Below, in pieces: positions 17,924 through 27,437 of a stretch of DNA of 64,000 bases. This stretch comes from Bacteroidales bacterium UBA5349 (lineage in GTDB: Bacteria; Bacteroidota; Bacteroidia; Bacteroidales; Tenuifilaceae). Position 1 is the stretch's first letter; the number at the start of each line of letters is the position of its first letter. Location of the stretch: NCBI GenBank assembly GCA_002410065.1, contig DHQB01000017.1, positions 1-64,000 of the forward strand. Direction: 5' to 3'. The notes under the pieces were generated by a model that saw nothing but the letters and a program-made list of their open reading frames with translations, did not search any database and was not told where the DNA came from. A program made the position numbers and the translations under genes.

Positions 17924-18931
17924 CTACCTTTGACGGTCCTTTATTAAATACCTGTCCGATTGCATTAAAATATCAACATACTGCGAGCGACGATAGGCAA
18001 AAGGATCTGTAATATTCTTACGCGAAAGTTTCCCCTTAAAATCTTCAATGCTGCCATATCCTTTACTGTCCATCCATTTTTCAATGTCAGATAGGATTGT
18101 TTGTATATGATCAGTTCCGTTTTTGTAGAGTGAGCTTACGGTTTGAAAGGCTGATGCCCCAGCAAGCATAGTTTTTATTGCATCGGTACCTGTCATTATT
18201 CCACCTGCACTAGCAATATCAGCATTTATATTCCCATAGAGCAAGCCTGTAAATCTTAAAGCAAGCCGAACATCAGAACTATTGCTGAGTACTATATTCT
18301 GCTTTAATGATTCCTTTTCGACATCGATATCGGGTTGGAACAACTTATTGAAAAGCACAAAACCTTTTACATTCTCAACATCCATGCGGCTAATTACCGA
18401 TAATGGATTTGTATAGAAAGGGCTCAGCTTAACGGCAATTGGAATTTTTATTGATTTCCGAACCTTGTTTAAGGTTTCAATTTGTGCTTTTATTGTATCA
18501 GCACCCGACATTTCGAAATTTCGTGGGGTAATGTAAAAATTCAACTCAATGGCGTCTACCCCAGTACCTTCAATCTGTTTTGCATACTCAACCCAGGTAT
18601 CGTCGTGCATAGCGTTAAGACTTGCAATAACAGGTATATCAATACTCTGCTTTGCCTTTTTTAGCATAAGTAGATGCTCCTTAGAACCTGCATGTTTAAG
18701 TGTTGGGAATAGGCTTGTCATCTCGGCGTTTCGGTCAGCATACTCCTGCATGGTATCCATCATCTCCATCTCTTCGAGTTGGATTTGCTCTTCGAAAAGC
18801 GATTTAATTACAATTGCACCTGCATCTTTAAGTTTATGAAATTTTTCTGGATCGGCGGTTAGCGACGAAGCCCCAACGATTAAAGGATTCTTTAAGCTTA
18901 AGCCTAGGTAAGTGGTTTTTAAATTTGCCAT
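17924..18931 (-). CDS. Dihydroorotate-dehydrogenase-like FMN protein
   Basis: This 335-residue TIM-barrel protein resembles the dihydroorotate dehydrogenase-like family, FMN enzymes close to PyrD but often encoded outside pyrimidine operons. Evidence is the start MANLKTTYLGLSLKNPLIVGASSLT, the strand ending PVIASLNAM, a substrate-loop-like AIELNFYITPRN, the lysine strand PIAVKLSPFY, and the FMN phosphate site ASAGGIMTGTDAIKTMLAGAS. Classical PyrD has a conserved Asn-rich substrate loop with a Cys or Ser base, which is less clear here, so true dihydroorotate oxidation is uncertain. It runs directly into the photolyase gene. Confidence 0.83.
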   Translation of the reverse strand: MANLKTTYLGLSLKNPLIVGASSLTADPEKFHKLKDAGAIVIKSLFEEQIQLEEMEMMDTMQEYADRNAEMTSLFPTLKHAGSKEHLLMLKKAKQSIDIPVIASLNAMHDDTWVEYAKQIEGTGVDAIELNFYITPRNFEMSGADTIKAQIETLNKVRKSIKIPIAVKLSPFYTNPLSVISRMDVENVKGFVLFNKLFQPDIDVEKESLKQNIVLSNSSDVRLALRFTGLLYGNINADIASAGGIMTGTDAIKTMLAGASAFQTVSSLYKNGTDHIQTILSDIEKWMDSKGYGSIEDFKGKLSRKNITDPFAYRRSQYVDILMQSDRYLIKDRQR

Positions 18932-18973
18932 AACATTAGGTATTAGCTATTCTGGTTAGTATTTGATTTAAAA

Positions 18974-20026
18974 TTACAGTGCATAAGCGTTTAAAATTCT
19001 TTTGATAAGATGCTTATAATCGTCATCCCACTTGTGATCGGAAAAGTTTTTAGCGTTAATTGCAATCACCACTTCTTTATTAGTATCAACAATTATATAC
19101 TGATCGCCATAACCTGCTGCATAGAATAAATGGCTTGGATTATCGCTAGGAGTAACCCACCAGTGCAAGCCATACGCAATATCGTTTGCTTCAACCAACT
19201 TTGAGGTTGAAAGGTTTACCCACTCTTCAGAAACAACACGCCTGTTCCTCCATTGTCCTTTATTTAACATGAGTACACCTATTTTGGCCATATCCCTAGT
19301 GGTAAGCGAAAGTCCACCCCATGCCGGATTTCCATTGCCCGGATAGATATCCCAATGGTAATGTTGAATGTCCAACTTTTTAAAGATCTGCTCATCAATA
19401 AAATCAACAAAATCCATTCCCGTTGATCGACAAACAATCTCCTTAATTAAATCGGAGCAAGCGCTATTGTAGGTATACTTAGTCCCAGGTGTAGAATCCA
19501 TAGGTAAACTAAGAACGATGGGAATCCAACTATCAGGGTTTTGACTAAGTTCAACCAGCGGATTTCCTGCGTATGAATAGTGAATTGTCCACTCGTCCCA
19601 ATTAAACCCAGCAGTTTGCCCTAAAAGGTGCCTCAGGGTAATTTGTTCCTTAGCCTTATCGGCATTAAAAATACTTTGATACTCAGGAAAATATGTATGG
19701 ATAGGTACGTCGATTGATTTAATAAGGCCACTATCAAGGCATATCCCAACGGCAATGGATGTTATGCTTTTTGTTACAGAACTTATAGGATGTAGCGTTG
19801 AAATTTGTGAAAACCCAAAATATTTCTCATGTACAAGTTTAGACCCTTTGAAAACTAATAAACTAGATATTTTTCCATACTTATCATTTAAAATATCTTG
19901 ATCTATTAACTTTATTGAGTCTGTATTAAAAAAAATATGAGGTGCACGTTGTGCAAAAGAGGAAAAACCTGTTAGCATAAAAAAAACTAACGCACTGTGT
20001 AAAATATGCTTAGGGATAGTTTTCAT
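18974..20026 (-). CDS. Serine hydrolase of the class C beta-lactamase family, exported
   Basis: The 350-residue protein has a signal peptide (cleavage near SSFAQ, residue 26) and a beta-lactamase/penicillin-binding fold. The catalytic SxxK motif is S83-V-T-K86. A Tyr motif follows (YTYNSACSDL), and HLFYAAGYGDQY occupies the place of the third motif. Members of this family include peptidases, esterases and amidases; antibiotic resistance is not implied. It is alone, 42 bases upstream of the DHOD-like gene, and might be co-transcribed with it. Confidence 0.87.
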   Translation of the reverse strand: MKTIPKHILHSALVFFMLTGFSSFAQRAPHIFFNTDSIKLIDQDILNDKYGKISSLLVFKGSKLVHEKYFGFSQISTLHPISSVTKSITSIAVGICLDSGLIKSIDVPIHTYFPEYQSIFNADKAKEQITLRHLLGQTAGFNWDEWTIHYSYAGNPLVELSQNPDSWIPIVLSLPMDSTPGTKYTYNSACSDLIKEIVCRSTGMDFVDFIDEQIFKKLDIQHYHWDIYPGNGNPAWGGLSLTTRDMAKIGVLMLNKGQWRNRRVVSEEWVNLSTSKLVEANDIAYGLHWWVTPSDNPSHLFYAAGYGDQYIIVDTNKEVVIAINAKNFSDHKWDDDYKHLIKRILNAYAL

Positions 20027-20162
20027 TCTTACATGCAGGCTTTAATTGAAGTCATTGATAAAGTTAAAATTTAAAAACATTAAACTTTGCTTAACTTTCC
20101 AATAAGTAACTATAAACAAGTCAAAATGTTCAAAGCGAAAATTAGCTCATAAGCGAAAAGGC

Positions 20163-21338
20163 TTATAAACTGCCAAATACTTTTTTCAACCTTTCGAGTG
20201 CTTCCTGTACATTGCTTTTGGGAGTGGCAACATTCATTCGGAAAAAGCCAGTTCCATCTGAGCCAAACATTTGCCCGTCGTTAAGTGCAATGCCAGCATC
20301 GCGGGTAAGCATACGTATTAATTCAGGTTGATCAACACCAAAAGCCCTAAAATCTAACCAAAGTAAATAAGTTCCCTCTGGATCAACCATTGTAAGTTTG
20401 GGAATATTAGCACCAAGATACTCTTTTACAAGTTTTATATTCTCGCCAATATACTCTAAAACCTGATCAAGCCATATTTGTCCATCGCTCGAGTAGGCTG
20501 CCTTAAGCGCCTCGTACCCCATAATATTACCATGCCCTGTTCCGTTGAGTTCAACCTGTCTATTATAGGTTTTTAGCATATCGGGATTTGAAATAACTAC
20601 ATAGGCCGATGTTAAGCCCGCTATATTGAATGTTTTACTAGCCGAGCCAAAGGTTATGGTTTTTTCTGCTATTTGAGGCGAAAGGGATGCAAAGGAGATA
20701 TGCTTGTGGGGCTTAAAGATTAAATCGGCATGGATCTCGTCTGAAATAACTGTAACATCATATTTTAGGCAAATCTCAGCCATTTTGGTTAGTTCATCCC
20801 TTGTCCATACCCTACCAACAGGGTTATGCGGATTGCATAGAATGAAAAGTTTTACTCCCTTCTTCATCTCCTCTTCCAAAGCATAAAAATTGATGCTATA
20901 GAAATTCTTGTTATAGGTTAACGGACTTTTTACTAGTTCGCGACCATTGTTATTTATAGCATAGAAAAAGGGGTGATAAACTGGGGTTTGCACAAGCACC
21001 TTTTCGTCAGGTTGAGTATAGGCCTGAACAGCATGGTTAAGCCCAGCAACAATTCCCGGTGCAAAAGAAAGCCACGAGGGCTGAACCTCCCATCCGTGCC
21101 TATTGCTTAACCACCCTACAATTGCATTATTATACTCATTATCAGCATCAGTATAGCCTAAAATGGGGTGATCTAGTCTTTGTTTTAGCCTATTAATAAT
21201 AAATGGAGGCGTGGCAAAATCCATGTCAGCAACCCACATCGACAATGCTTGTGCATTACCAAAAATAGAGCTAAGCCTTTCTAACTTTATGGCCGAGGTG
21301 TTGGATCTATCAATAATTGTTGAAAAATTATACTTCAT
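20163..21338 (-). CDS. MalY/PatB-family PLP enzyme (cystathionine beta-lyase-like aminotransferase)
   Basis: The 391-residue fold-type I PLP enzyme matches the MalY/PatB branch, C-S lyases that cleave cystathionine or cysteine conjugates to pyruvate and ammonia. Visible signatures are MWVADMDFATPPFI near the N-terminus, CNPHNPVGRVWT, SDEIHADL (the Asp that contacts the PLP pyridine), SASKTFNIAGL (Schiff-base lysine) and FFRMNVATP (substrate-carboxylate Arg). Physiologically it could supply methionine or degrade cysteine, but no sulfur-metabolism genes adjoin it. Confidence 0.9.
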   Translation of the reverse strand: MKYNFSTIIDRSNTSAIKLERLSSIFGNAQALSMWVADMDFATPPFIINRLKQRLDHPILGYTDADNEYNNAIVGWLSNRHGWEVQPSWLSFAPGIVAGLNHAVQAYTQPDEKVLVQTPVYHPFFYAINNNGRELVKSPLTYNKNFYSINFYALEEEMKKGVKLFILCNPHNPVGRVWTRDELTKMAEICLKYDVTVISDEIHADLIFKPHKHISFASLSPQIAEKTITFGSASKTFNIAGLTSAYVVISNPDMLKTYNRQVELNGTGHGNIMGYEALKAAYSSDGQIWLDQVLEYIGENIKLVKEYLGANIPKLTMVDPEGTYLLWLDFRAFGVDQPELIRMLTRDAGIALNDGQMFGSDGTGFFRMNVATPKSNVQEALERLKKVFGSL

Positions 21339-21524
21339 AGCAAATAATTTTAATTTTTTTCGGAATGACAGCCCCTAACTTTAGGTGTGCATAAAGCTAA
21401 ACCTAGGCACACACAACCAACTAATATAAGAAGTTGCGATCTAATTAGACCCATTTAAGCACAAAAAAAGGGCAATCTTCTGAAATGTTCAAAAGCTGCC
21501 CCTACACAAAATAGCTATTGGTTG

Positions 21525-21809
21525 TTAGCTTACCAACGTACTTAACTTTGAGAACGACTCATCAACAGTTCCTAACAAATCACTATAGATTTGCTTAAAG
21601 TGCTTTCGCTTTTGCTTTGTGTCGGCATCTTTCTCTGGATTATTTACCCTTTCGATAAAGTCGTTGCGTTTGCCCACAATGCCCTCAATAATTTCAATAA
21701 CCTTGTCCCTATTCTTGTCGCCATGCAGGTATAGGTAGGTATAACAATCTGATACTACCTCGCCAACAAGAAAATCGATATCCTTTTTGATGTTTCTTAC
21801 GCTTGCCAT
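21525..21809 (-). CDS. Small conserved hypothetical protein
   Basis: A 94-residue, charged, mostly helical protein with no signal peptide or membrane segment. It reads well as a real protein (MASVRNIKKDIDFLVGEVVSD...). I do not know a function for it. It is flanked by intergenic DNA on both sides and seems monocistronic. The stretch from 21810 to 22062 shows no clear gene. Confidence 0.65.
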   Translation of the reverse strand: MASVRNIKKDIDFLVGEVVSDCYTYLYLHGDKNRDKVIEIIEGIVGKRNDFIERVNNPEKDADTKQKRKHFKQIYSDLLGTVDESFSKLSTLVS

Positions 21810-22062
21810 AGAATAAACTTTAAAATATTAATAATGATGCAAAAGTATGAAAAAAACCAAAACAAATGGTTTTGTTCGCAAAATGCTTTCTTTTATATGC
21901 TAAACCTCTATTTATTAGGGTATTATAAATGAAGTTAGTAAGCCAAATAAACGATTAGCACTTTCGATGAATTTACCAATGAAGTTGAAACTTTGTTCGA
22001 TTCGAACAACATTCTCGCAAATACGGGTATAATGATAGAAGAGAACTTCGAAAGGAATCTAA

Positions 22063-22458
22063 CTAGTTGTATGGGATACAACGATATGAAAGGTTAACAT
22101 CAGGGAGTTCAAAAAGCACCATACCCTCATTGAGTAAATCTTCATCATCCTCCTGATAGTTCCAAATAACCTCCACCTTCATGCCATTCCTATGGAAATT
22201 AGCAATCTTCTTCATCACTTCTCTAAGGTATTTATAGGATGAAGAATTGATATACTTAAAGTTAAAATCGGCAATAATTTTCATCTTCTCCTTATCCTTA
22301 ACGTCATCGTAAAATTCGTCAAGCCAGTCAAGGATAGTATCATAAAATTCCTTAGCATTCTCTGGATGCGAAATCCCGGTGATTGAAAATATATTTGTAG
22401 CAGGATCAAAATAGATCTCAGGAGTATCTATTGCTGCCTCAATTTTTAATGCTTTCAT
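22063..22458 (-). CDS. SiaC-family (DUF1987) regulatory protein
   Basis: The 131-residue protein matches DUF1987, the family of Pseudomonas SiaC, a phospho-regulated partner of the phosphatase SiaA and kinase SiaB that controls a diguanylate cyclase. Family features are the opening IEAAIDTPEIYFDPATNIFS, NAKEFYDTILDWLDEFY, FNFKYINSSSYKYL (with the Ser/Thr stretch where phosphorylation is known) and a C-terminal YQEDDEDLLNEG. No SiaA/B/D partner genes lie in the window. A second member is at 44809-45183. Its role is inferred only from the family. Confidence 0.8.
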   Translation of the reverse strand: MKALKIEAAIDTPEIYFDPATNIFSITGISHPENAKEFYDTILDWLDEFYDDVKDKEKMKIIADFNFKYINSSSYKYLREVMKKIANFHRNGMKVEVIWNYQEDDEDLLNEGMVLFELPDVNLSYRCIPYN

Positions 22459-22839
22459 ATTCGCTATCTAACTATAACTAGAGCCAAGTAAAGGTAACTC
22501 CTTTTGATTTATTGGTCAATATTTTATGTGGGTTATCAAATCAATTTTGACTAAAATGCCATTTTAATAGTTTAAACAATTATTTAGAGTGATTAAACCA
22601 AAACTTGGATGGCTATGCAAATAACTTAAAATTTGCTTTTTTTATTGCAGATGGGACACAGATTGGCGATAAGTTTTTTATTACCCTTCCAATAAATGCA
22701 AAAACTTTCTCATATATTCATAGCTTCGTATTGTATAATAATTAACCTATTTAATTAGGGTAAACCTTTAACTTTACCTTAAAAAACAAACGTTACCAAC
22801 GGGTTAATAGATTACTCAAAACTAAAAAAAACATGTAAA
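22459..22839. other. Divergent intergenic region of about 380 bp
   Basis: AT-rich DNA between the divergent SiaC-family gene and the fucosidase gene. It must carry promoters for both, but I see no full match to the TTG-N19-TAnnTTTG form; TTTAACTTTA near 22769 is the closest. No ORF or RNA gene is recognised. Confidence 0.5.
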
Positions 22840-24291
22840 ATGTTTAATCTAAAATCATTAATACTCGGGTATATCCTTATTTCACTAGTATCGTGTATGC
22901 CAAGCAAATCAGAACTGGAACAATTAAAGGGTAAACAAAATCAGGAATATTTAGCCAAATGGCAAGATCAAAAATTTTCAATGTTTATACATTGGGGCTT
23001 ATATTCAATACCCGCAGGAATATGGGATGGGGAAAGAATTACAGGATATAGCGAACAGATAAAAGGACATGCAAGAATATCCACAGAGGAATATAGGGAA
23101 TTGACATCAGCGTTTAATCCAACAATGTGGAATGCAGATTCCATTGCCCTGCTTGCAATGGAAGCGGGTATGAAATCGATAATTATAACAGCCAAGCACC
23201 ATGATGGGTTTTGCATGTTTGCTTCTGAATATACCCCATTTAACGTTTTAGATGCTACACCATATAAAAAAGATATTGTTAAAGATTTAGCCGAAGCCTG
23301 TAAACGGCATGACCTTAAATTTGGCGTTTACTTTTCATTAATCGACTGGGATTATGCTGATGCATTGCCTTTCACTTCCGTGCGGAATTCTGATTCCATT
23401 CCACCCTTGCACCACGAGTATAACCTTAACCAAATTAGGGAATTGCTAACAAACTATGGCGAAATAACAGAACTTTGGTTTGACATGGGCGCTCCAACCT
23501 ATGAGCAAAGCAAGGAGATAGCTTTGCTTGTAAAAAAACTACAGCCAAACTGTTTGGTAAGCGGCAGAATTTGGAATGACCAAGGCGATTTTATGGTTAT
23601 GGGAGATAACTATCAGCCTGAATTTAAAATGGGGATTCCTTGGCAAAGTCCTGCATCGATGTTTCGCGAAACCTGGAGCTACCGCTCATGGCAAGAAAGG
23701 CCTAGTGTAGAAACAAAAATTAATGAAAAATTACAAGACTTGGTAAAGGTAGTAAGCTCTGGTGGAAACTACTTGCTCAACATTGGCCCCAAAGCAGATG
23801 GCACAGTTGTACTTTTTGAAAAACAAGTACTTAAGGGCATTGGAGAGTGGTTAGAAAAGAATGGCAAGTCGATTTATGAAACAAAGGAGTTGCCATTCTC
23901 TAAGCAAGAATGGGGCTTTATCACATCAAAACCCGGTAAGCTATATCTTCATACTGTTAACTACCCTGAGAACAATAAACTCACCATTCAGGGTTTAAAA
24001 ACTGACATTAGTAAGGCTTACCCTCTCTCCGACCCTGTCCTTTTATTAAACAGCAAGAATACGAATAACATATGCGAAATTGAACTATCAGAAAAAATAG
24101 TCAGGGATAAATACATTACCGTTATAGTACTTGAATATAAGGGTGAATTGTTATATACCCCTGCAAACTCAATAGAATTGGATGAGAATGGCGAGTTTAT
24201 TTTAACCTCGAACAATGCAGAAACCTATCACAGCTACAGTGGACATGATTATTACTCAAGTAAACCCACAGTAGTAAAAATGAAATGGTAA
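22840..24291 (+). CDS. GH29 alpha-L-fucosidase, lipoprotein, cut short by an in-frame TAA
   Basis: The 483-residue product is a glycoside hydrolase family 29 enzyme that removes terminal alpha-L-fucose from glycans. A lipobox signal (LISLVSC) places it in the envelope. The catalytic barrel shows FIHWGLYSIPAG, IITAKHHDGFCMF and ELWFDMGAP, whose Asp matches the GH29 nucleophile. It stops at TAA 24289-24291 right after VVKMKW. The same frame stays open for 90 more codons to 24564, and the two parts read as one protein across the stop. The catalytic domain itself is intact. It heads a plus-strand series reaching the M81 gene. Confidence 0.88.
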   Translation: MFNLKSLILGYILISLVSCMPSKSELEQLKGKQNQEYLAKWQDQKFSMFIHWGLYSIPAGIWDGERITGYSEQIKGHARISTEEYRELTSAFNPTMWNADSIALLAMEAGMKSIIITAKHHDGFCMFASEYTPFNVLDATPYKKDIVKDLAEACKRHDLKFGVYFSLIDWDYADALPFTSVRNSDSIPPLHHEYNLNQIRELLTNYGEITELWFDMGAPTYEQSKEIALLVKKLQPNCLVSGRIWNDQGDFMVMGDNYQPEFKMGIPWQSPASMFRETWSYRSWQERPSVETKINEKLQDLVKVVSSGGNYLLNIGPKADGTVVLFEKQVLKGIGEWLEKNGKSIYETKELPFSKQEWGFITSKPGKLYLHTVNYPENNKLTIQGLKTDISKAYPLSDPVLLLNSKNTNNICEIELSEKIVRDKYITVIVLEYKGELLYTPANSIELDENGEFILTSNNAETYHSYSGHDYYSSKPTVVKMKW

Positions 24292-24564
24292 GTATTAAAT
24301 AGTTCTGAAGAGGAATTTGAGATGATAATTACACTTCCCACTAGTGAAGGCAAGAATGGATTGAGGCTATCTATTAACAATGAACCCTATATAATTTCTG
24401 CTATGAGTTCAGAAATCAATTCGAGCATTAATCTTCAAAAGCAAATTATTAGTGGTATAAGGCTGAAATCCGAAGGAGTAAACACGATAGAATTAACTTC
24501 AGAAAATCAAAGCAATCCACATAAAGGGTTATATATTGATGGTTTGAGTATAATAATCAAGTAA
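24292..24564 (+). pseudogene. Severed C-terminal module of the GH29 fucosidase
   Basis: This is the continuation, in the same frame as the fucosidase gene, of sequence beyond the TAA at 24289. The 90 codons begin VLNSSEEEFEMIITLP and end LYIDGLSIIIK, reading like a beta-sandwich accessory domain (strands, Gly turns) of the sort found at the end of GH29 proteins. An ATG at 24322 could allow an isolated 80-residue peptide, but it would lack a signal peptide, so I regard it as a remnant. A sequencing error or readthrough are the alternatives. Confidence 0.65.
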
Positions 24565-24615
24565 AAAACCATTCTACAAGAGAGTAAAAGTGGTTAATTT
24601 TCAAAAAAGATATAA

Positions 24616-25713
24616 ATGCGAATAGTTTTAGCAATACTAATTGGAATACATGGAATTATCCATTTATTTGGATTTCTAAGAGCCTTTGGCCTATCAGAAT
24701 TTAACGCAATCTCCCAGCCAATTCCAAAGCTGCTTGGTATGATATGGCTATTAACTTTTTTACTTTTTGTCACTGCCTTAATATTAATGTTGAGTTACCA
24801 TAATTATTGGTGGATTATCGGGATATTAGCCGTTTTACTATCTCAAGTTCTAATTCTAATCTATTGGAAAGATGCCAAATTTGGTACAATCCTAAATTTA
24901 GTAATCCTTGCCTATGCCACTGTAAATTATTCGGCCTACTGCTTTGAGAAAAAGGTAGATACTGAAATTATTCAAATGCTGGCAGAAGAAGACATACACT
25001 GCAATGAGAAAAGCATAATTTCCGAACAGATGGTTTTGGATTTACCGCAAGTAGTTCAAAAATGGCTTTCAAATAGTGGGATTATAGGAAAAGAGAATAT
25101 TAAAACCGTTTTTATTGAGCAGGATTTAAAAATGTTGATGAAACCTGAACAAAAAGAATGGTGCCAAGCCAAAGCCAAACAATACTTCACCACTTCATCC
25201 CCTGCATTTAATTGGCGCGTTTATTTAAAAATGTTTTCTTTGATGAGTTTAGTAGGTAGGGATAAATTTGAGTTGGGTAAAGGAGAAATGACAATTAAAC
25301 TGTTTTCCCTTATTCCGCTAGTAAAAGTAAGGAACAATAAAGAAATAAATAAAGCAACATTGCAGAGGTATTTGGCTGAAATTGTTTGGTTCCCTTCTGC
25401 TGCTTTAAGCCCTTACATAACCTGGTACCCTATTGATAATAATTCTGCCAAGGCAACATTACAATTCAATGGAACAAAGGGCTCGGGGGTGTTTCATTTC
25501 GATGAAAACGGAACTTTCAAAAAATTTGTGGCAATGCGATATAAAGACGTAAAAGATATTGAGCCAACAAAATGGACAGTTACTGCAACCAAAACCGAAA
25601 TGCGCAATGGGATAACAATACCTGTAGAAGCAAAATTGGATTGGGAAATTGATGGCGACGATTGGACTTGGTTAAATCTAAGAATAACGAATATAGCATA
25701 CAATATAAAGTAA
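24616..25713 (+). CDS. Membrane-anchored protein of the DUF6544/DUF6920 type
   Basis: The 365-residue protein starts with about four membrane helices (residues 1-115, e.g. LLGMIWLLTFLLFVTALILML). A soluble domain of about 240 residues follows, containing QRYLAEIVWFPSAALSPYITW and FKKFVAMRYKDV. I associate this pattern with a domain of unknown function (DUF6544, also DUF6920), with only moderate certainty on the name. The soluble part is beta-rich. No catalytic motif is apparent. It sits 51 bases after the fucosidase remnant and 6 bases before the transporter gene. Confidence 0.7.
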   Translation: MRIVLAILIGIHGIIHLFGFLRAFGLSEFNAISQPIPKLLGMIWLLTFLLFVTALILMLSYHNYWWIIGILAVLLSQVLILIYWKDAKFGTILNLVILAYATVNYSAYCFEKKVDTEIIQMLAEEDIHCNEKSIISEQMVLDLPQVVQKWLSNSGIIGKENIKTVFIEQDLKMLMKPEQKEWCQAKAKQYFTTSSPAFNWRVYLKMFSLMSLVGRDKFELGKGEMTIKLFSLIPLVKVRNNKEINKATLQRYLAEIVWFPSAALSPYITWYPIDNNSAKATLQFNGTKGSGVFHFDENGTFKKFVAMRYKDVKDIEPTKWTVTATKTEMRNGITIPVEAKLDWEIDGDDWTWLNLRITNIAYNIK

Positions 25714-25719
25714 AAAGAG

Positions 25720-26637
25720 ATGCCAGCACCTAATAAGCACCGTCAGGCATACATTGGACTTATACTGGTAACCCTTATCATAGGGTTATCATTTATTTTT
25801 GTAAAAATAGGGCTAAAATATTCCAATGCCATTGACTTGCTAGCTCATCGCTTTACGGCTGCAGCAATTTCTATAGCACTCCTGTGGATTTTTGGTCTCA
25901 TTAAATTACCCCGTTTTAGCTTCAAAAAGGGCAAGTGGTTACTGTTACTTTCCTTATTTTATCCTTTACTGTTTTTTGCCTTACAAACCTTCGGATTACA
26001 GTATAGTACTGCATCTGAGGCAGGAATTGTTTTTGCAACAGTGCCCATTATTACGCTAGTTGCAGCCAGCATTTTTCTAAAAGAAAAAACCACCTTACTG
26101 CAAAAAATTGGAATTGTAATGTCAATTGCAGGGATTCTTTATATAATCTATTTTACTGGGAATATTTCTGGAAGCACTACCCTAAAAGGTCTAATACTGT
26201 TAATGCTGTCTGTCCTTGTATTGGTGGGATATTACGTTTTGGGAAAGGTAATTAGCGCCCGTTTTTCAGCCATGGAAGTTACGGTTTGGATGACAATACT
26301 TGCGTTTATAATTTTTAACGGTTTTAGCATCGCTAGTCATATTCAAAACCATACTTTGAGCCAATTTTTTAATCCATTTACTCATAGTGAGTTCCTTTGG
26401 GCAGTAGTGTATTTAGGTGTGTTATCCTCTATGGTTACATCCTTTCTCACTAATTTCGCCTTAACACAGGTTCCTGCTTCACAAATAGCTGTGTTCAACA
26501 ATCTTAGTCCTCTGGTTTCTATTGCAGGGGGTATTCTGATTCTTAACGAAACACTTTTTACATACCATATTATTGGGGGATTTTTGGTTTTAGTAGGTGT
26601 AGCAATGACCGTGTTTTTAAAATATCAAAAACGCTAA
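25720..26637 (+). CDS. EamA-family (DMT superfamily) transporter
   Basis: The 305-residue inner-membrane protein has ten predicted helices in two EamA repeats (about residues 8-142 and 155-300). Diagnostic pieces are the end of the first repeat (AGIVFATVPIITLVAASIFLKEK, then GIVMSIAGILYII) and its counterpart (PASQIAVFNNLSPLVSIAGGILILNE). Members export amino acids or other metabolites, and the substrate is not predictable. The 6-base gap to the preceding gene and the 29-base gap to cutC indicate an operon. Confidence 0.9.
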   Translation: MPAPNKHRQAYIGLILVTLIIGLSFIFVKIGLKYSNAIDLLAHRFTAAAISIALLWIFGLIKLPRFSFKKGKWLLLLSLFYPLLFFALQTFGLQYSTASEAGIVFATVPIITLVAASIFLKEKTTLLQKIGIVMSIAGILYIIYFTGNISGSTTLKGLILLMLSVLVLVGYYVLGKVISARFSAMEVTVWMTILAFIIFNGFSIASHIQNHTLSQFFNPFTHSEFLWAVVYLGVLSSMVTSFLTNFALTQVPASQIAVFNNLSPLVSIAGGILILNETLFTYHIIGGFLVLVGVAMTVFLKYQKR

Positions 26638-26666
26638 AAAAAAAATTTTAATAGAACAGGACAACC

Positions 26667-27419
26667 ATGGCTAAACGAAAATTGGAGATCTGTTGCTTCA
26701 CTGCAGAATCGGCACTAAGGGCTGCACAAGCCGGAGCGCACCGAATAGAGTTGTGCGATAACATAGCCGAAGGCGGTACAACTCCCTCTCATGCCACCAT
26801 TGATTGGGTGGTAAAGCAATTGCAAATCCCAGTCAATGTAATTGTTCGTCCGCGGGGTGGCGACTTCCTGTATTCCGATATGGAATATCATCTAATAAAA
26901 GAAGACATTGCCCACATTAAAAGGCTGGGCGCAAATGGTATCGTTATCGGGTTTTTAACGCCCACAGGAGAAATTAATGTGCAAAAAACTGCAGAAATAA
27001 TCAAGTTGGCTGCACCCATGGAGGTTACCTTTCACAGAGCATTCGATATGTGTAATAACCCTTTTGAAGCATTAGAGCAACTTAAAGAGTTGGGAGTTAC
27101 CCGAATTTTAACCTCTGGCGGATATGCCAACGCAAAAAAAGGGGCACATGTTATTGCACAGCTAGTACAAAAAGCAAACGATGAAATCATTATAATGCCC
27201 GGAAGCGGAATTAACCATAGAAATTTAGGCGATTTAATTGTATCCACTATGGCAAACGAATACCACTCCAGTGCAAAAATATTTATTGATGGGGGAATGC
27301 AATTCAAAAACAGCAACGTAAGCATGAGCGGAAATGATGCACCAGATGAGTTTCGACATATCTCGGTTGATTCATCCCAAATAAAAAAAATGCTAAGCAT
27401 TCTGAATGAACACAACTAA
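26667..27419 (+). CDS. cutC: CutC family protein
   Basis: The 250-residue TIM-barrel protein matches CutC, named for a role in copper tolerance in E. coli, though that role has been questioned. Clear family signatures are LEICCFTAESALRAAQAGAHRIELC at the start, NVIVRPRGGDFLYS, EVTFHRAFDMCNNPFEAL and RILTSGG. The cytoplasmic function is unclear for the family in general. It lies inside the fucosidase-to-M81 series, which contains no other copper gene. Confidence 0.92.
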   Translation: MAKRKLEICCFTAESALRAAQAGAHRIELCDNIAEGGTTPSHATIDWVVKQLQIPVNVIVRPRGGDFLYSDMEYHLIKEDIAHIKRLGANGIVIGFLTPTGEINVQKTAEIIKLAAPMEVTFHRAFDMCNNPFEALEQLKELGVTRILTSGGYANAKKGAHVIAQLVQKANDEIIIMPGSGINHRNLGDLIVSTMANEYHSSAKIFIDGGMQFKNSNVSMSGNDAPDEFRHISVDSSQIKKMLSILNEHN

Positions 27420-27437
27420 ACCATAAAAACTACCGCT

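Noticed and set aside
18974..20026. Antibiotic-resistance beta-lactamase
   Set aside because: The fold fits the wide class C serine hydrolase family, but nothing separates it as a true beta-lactamase.
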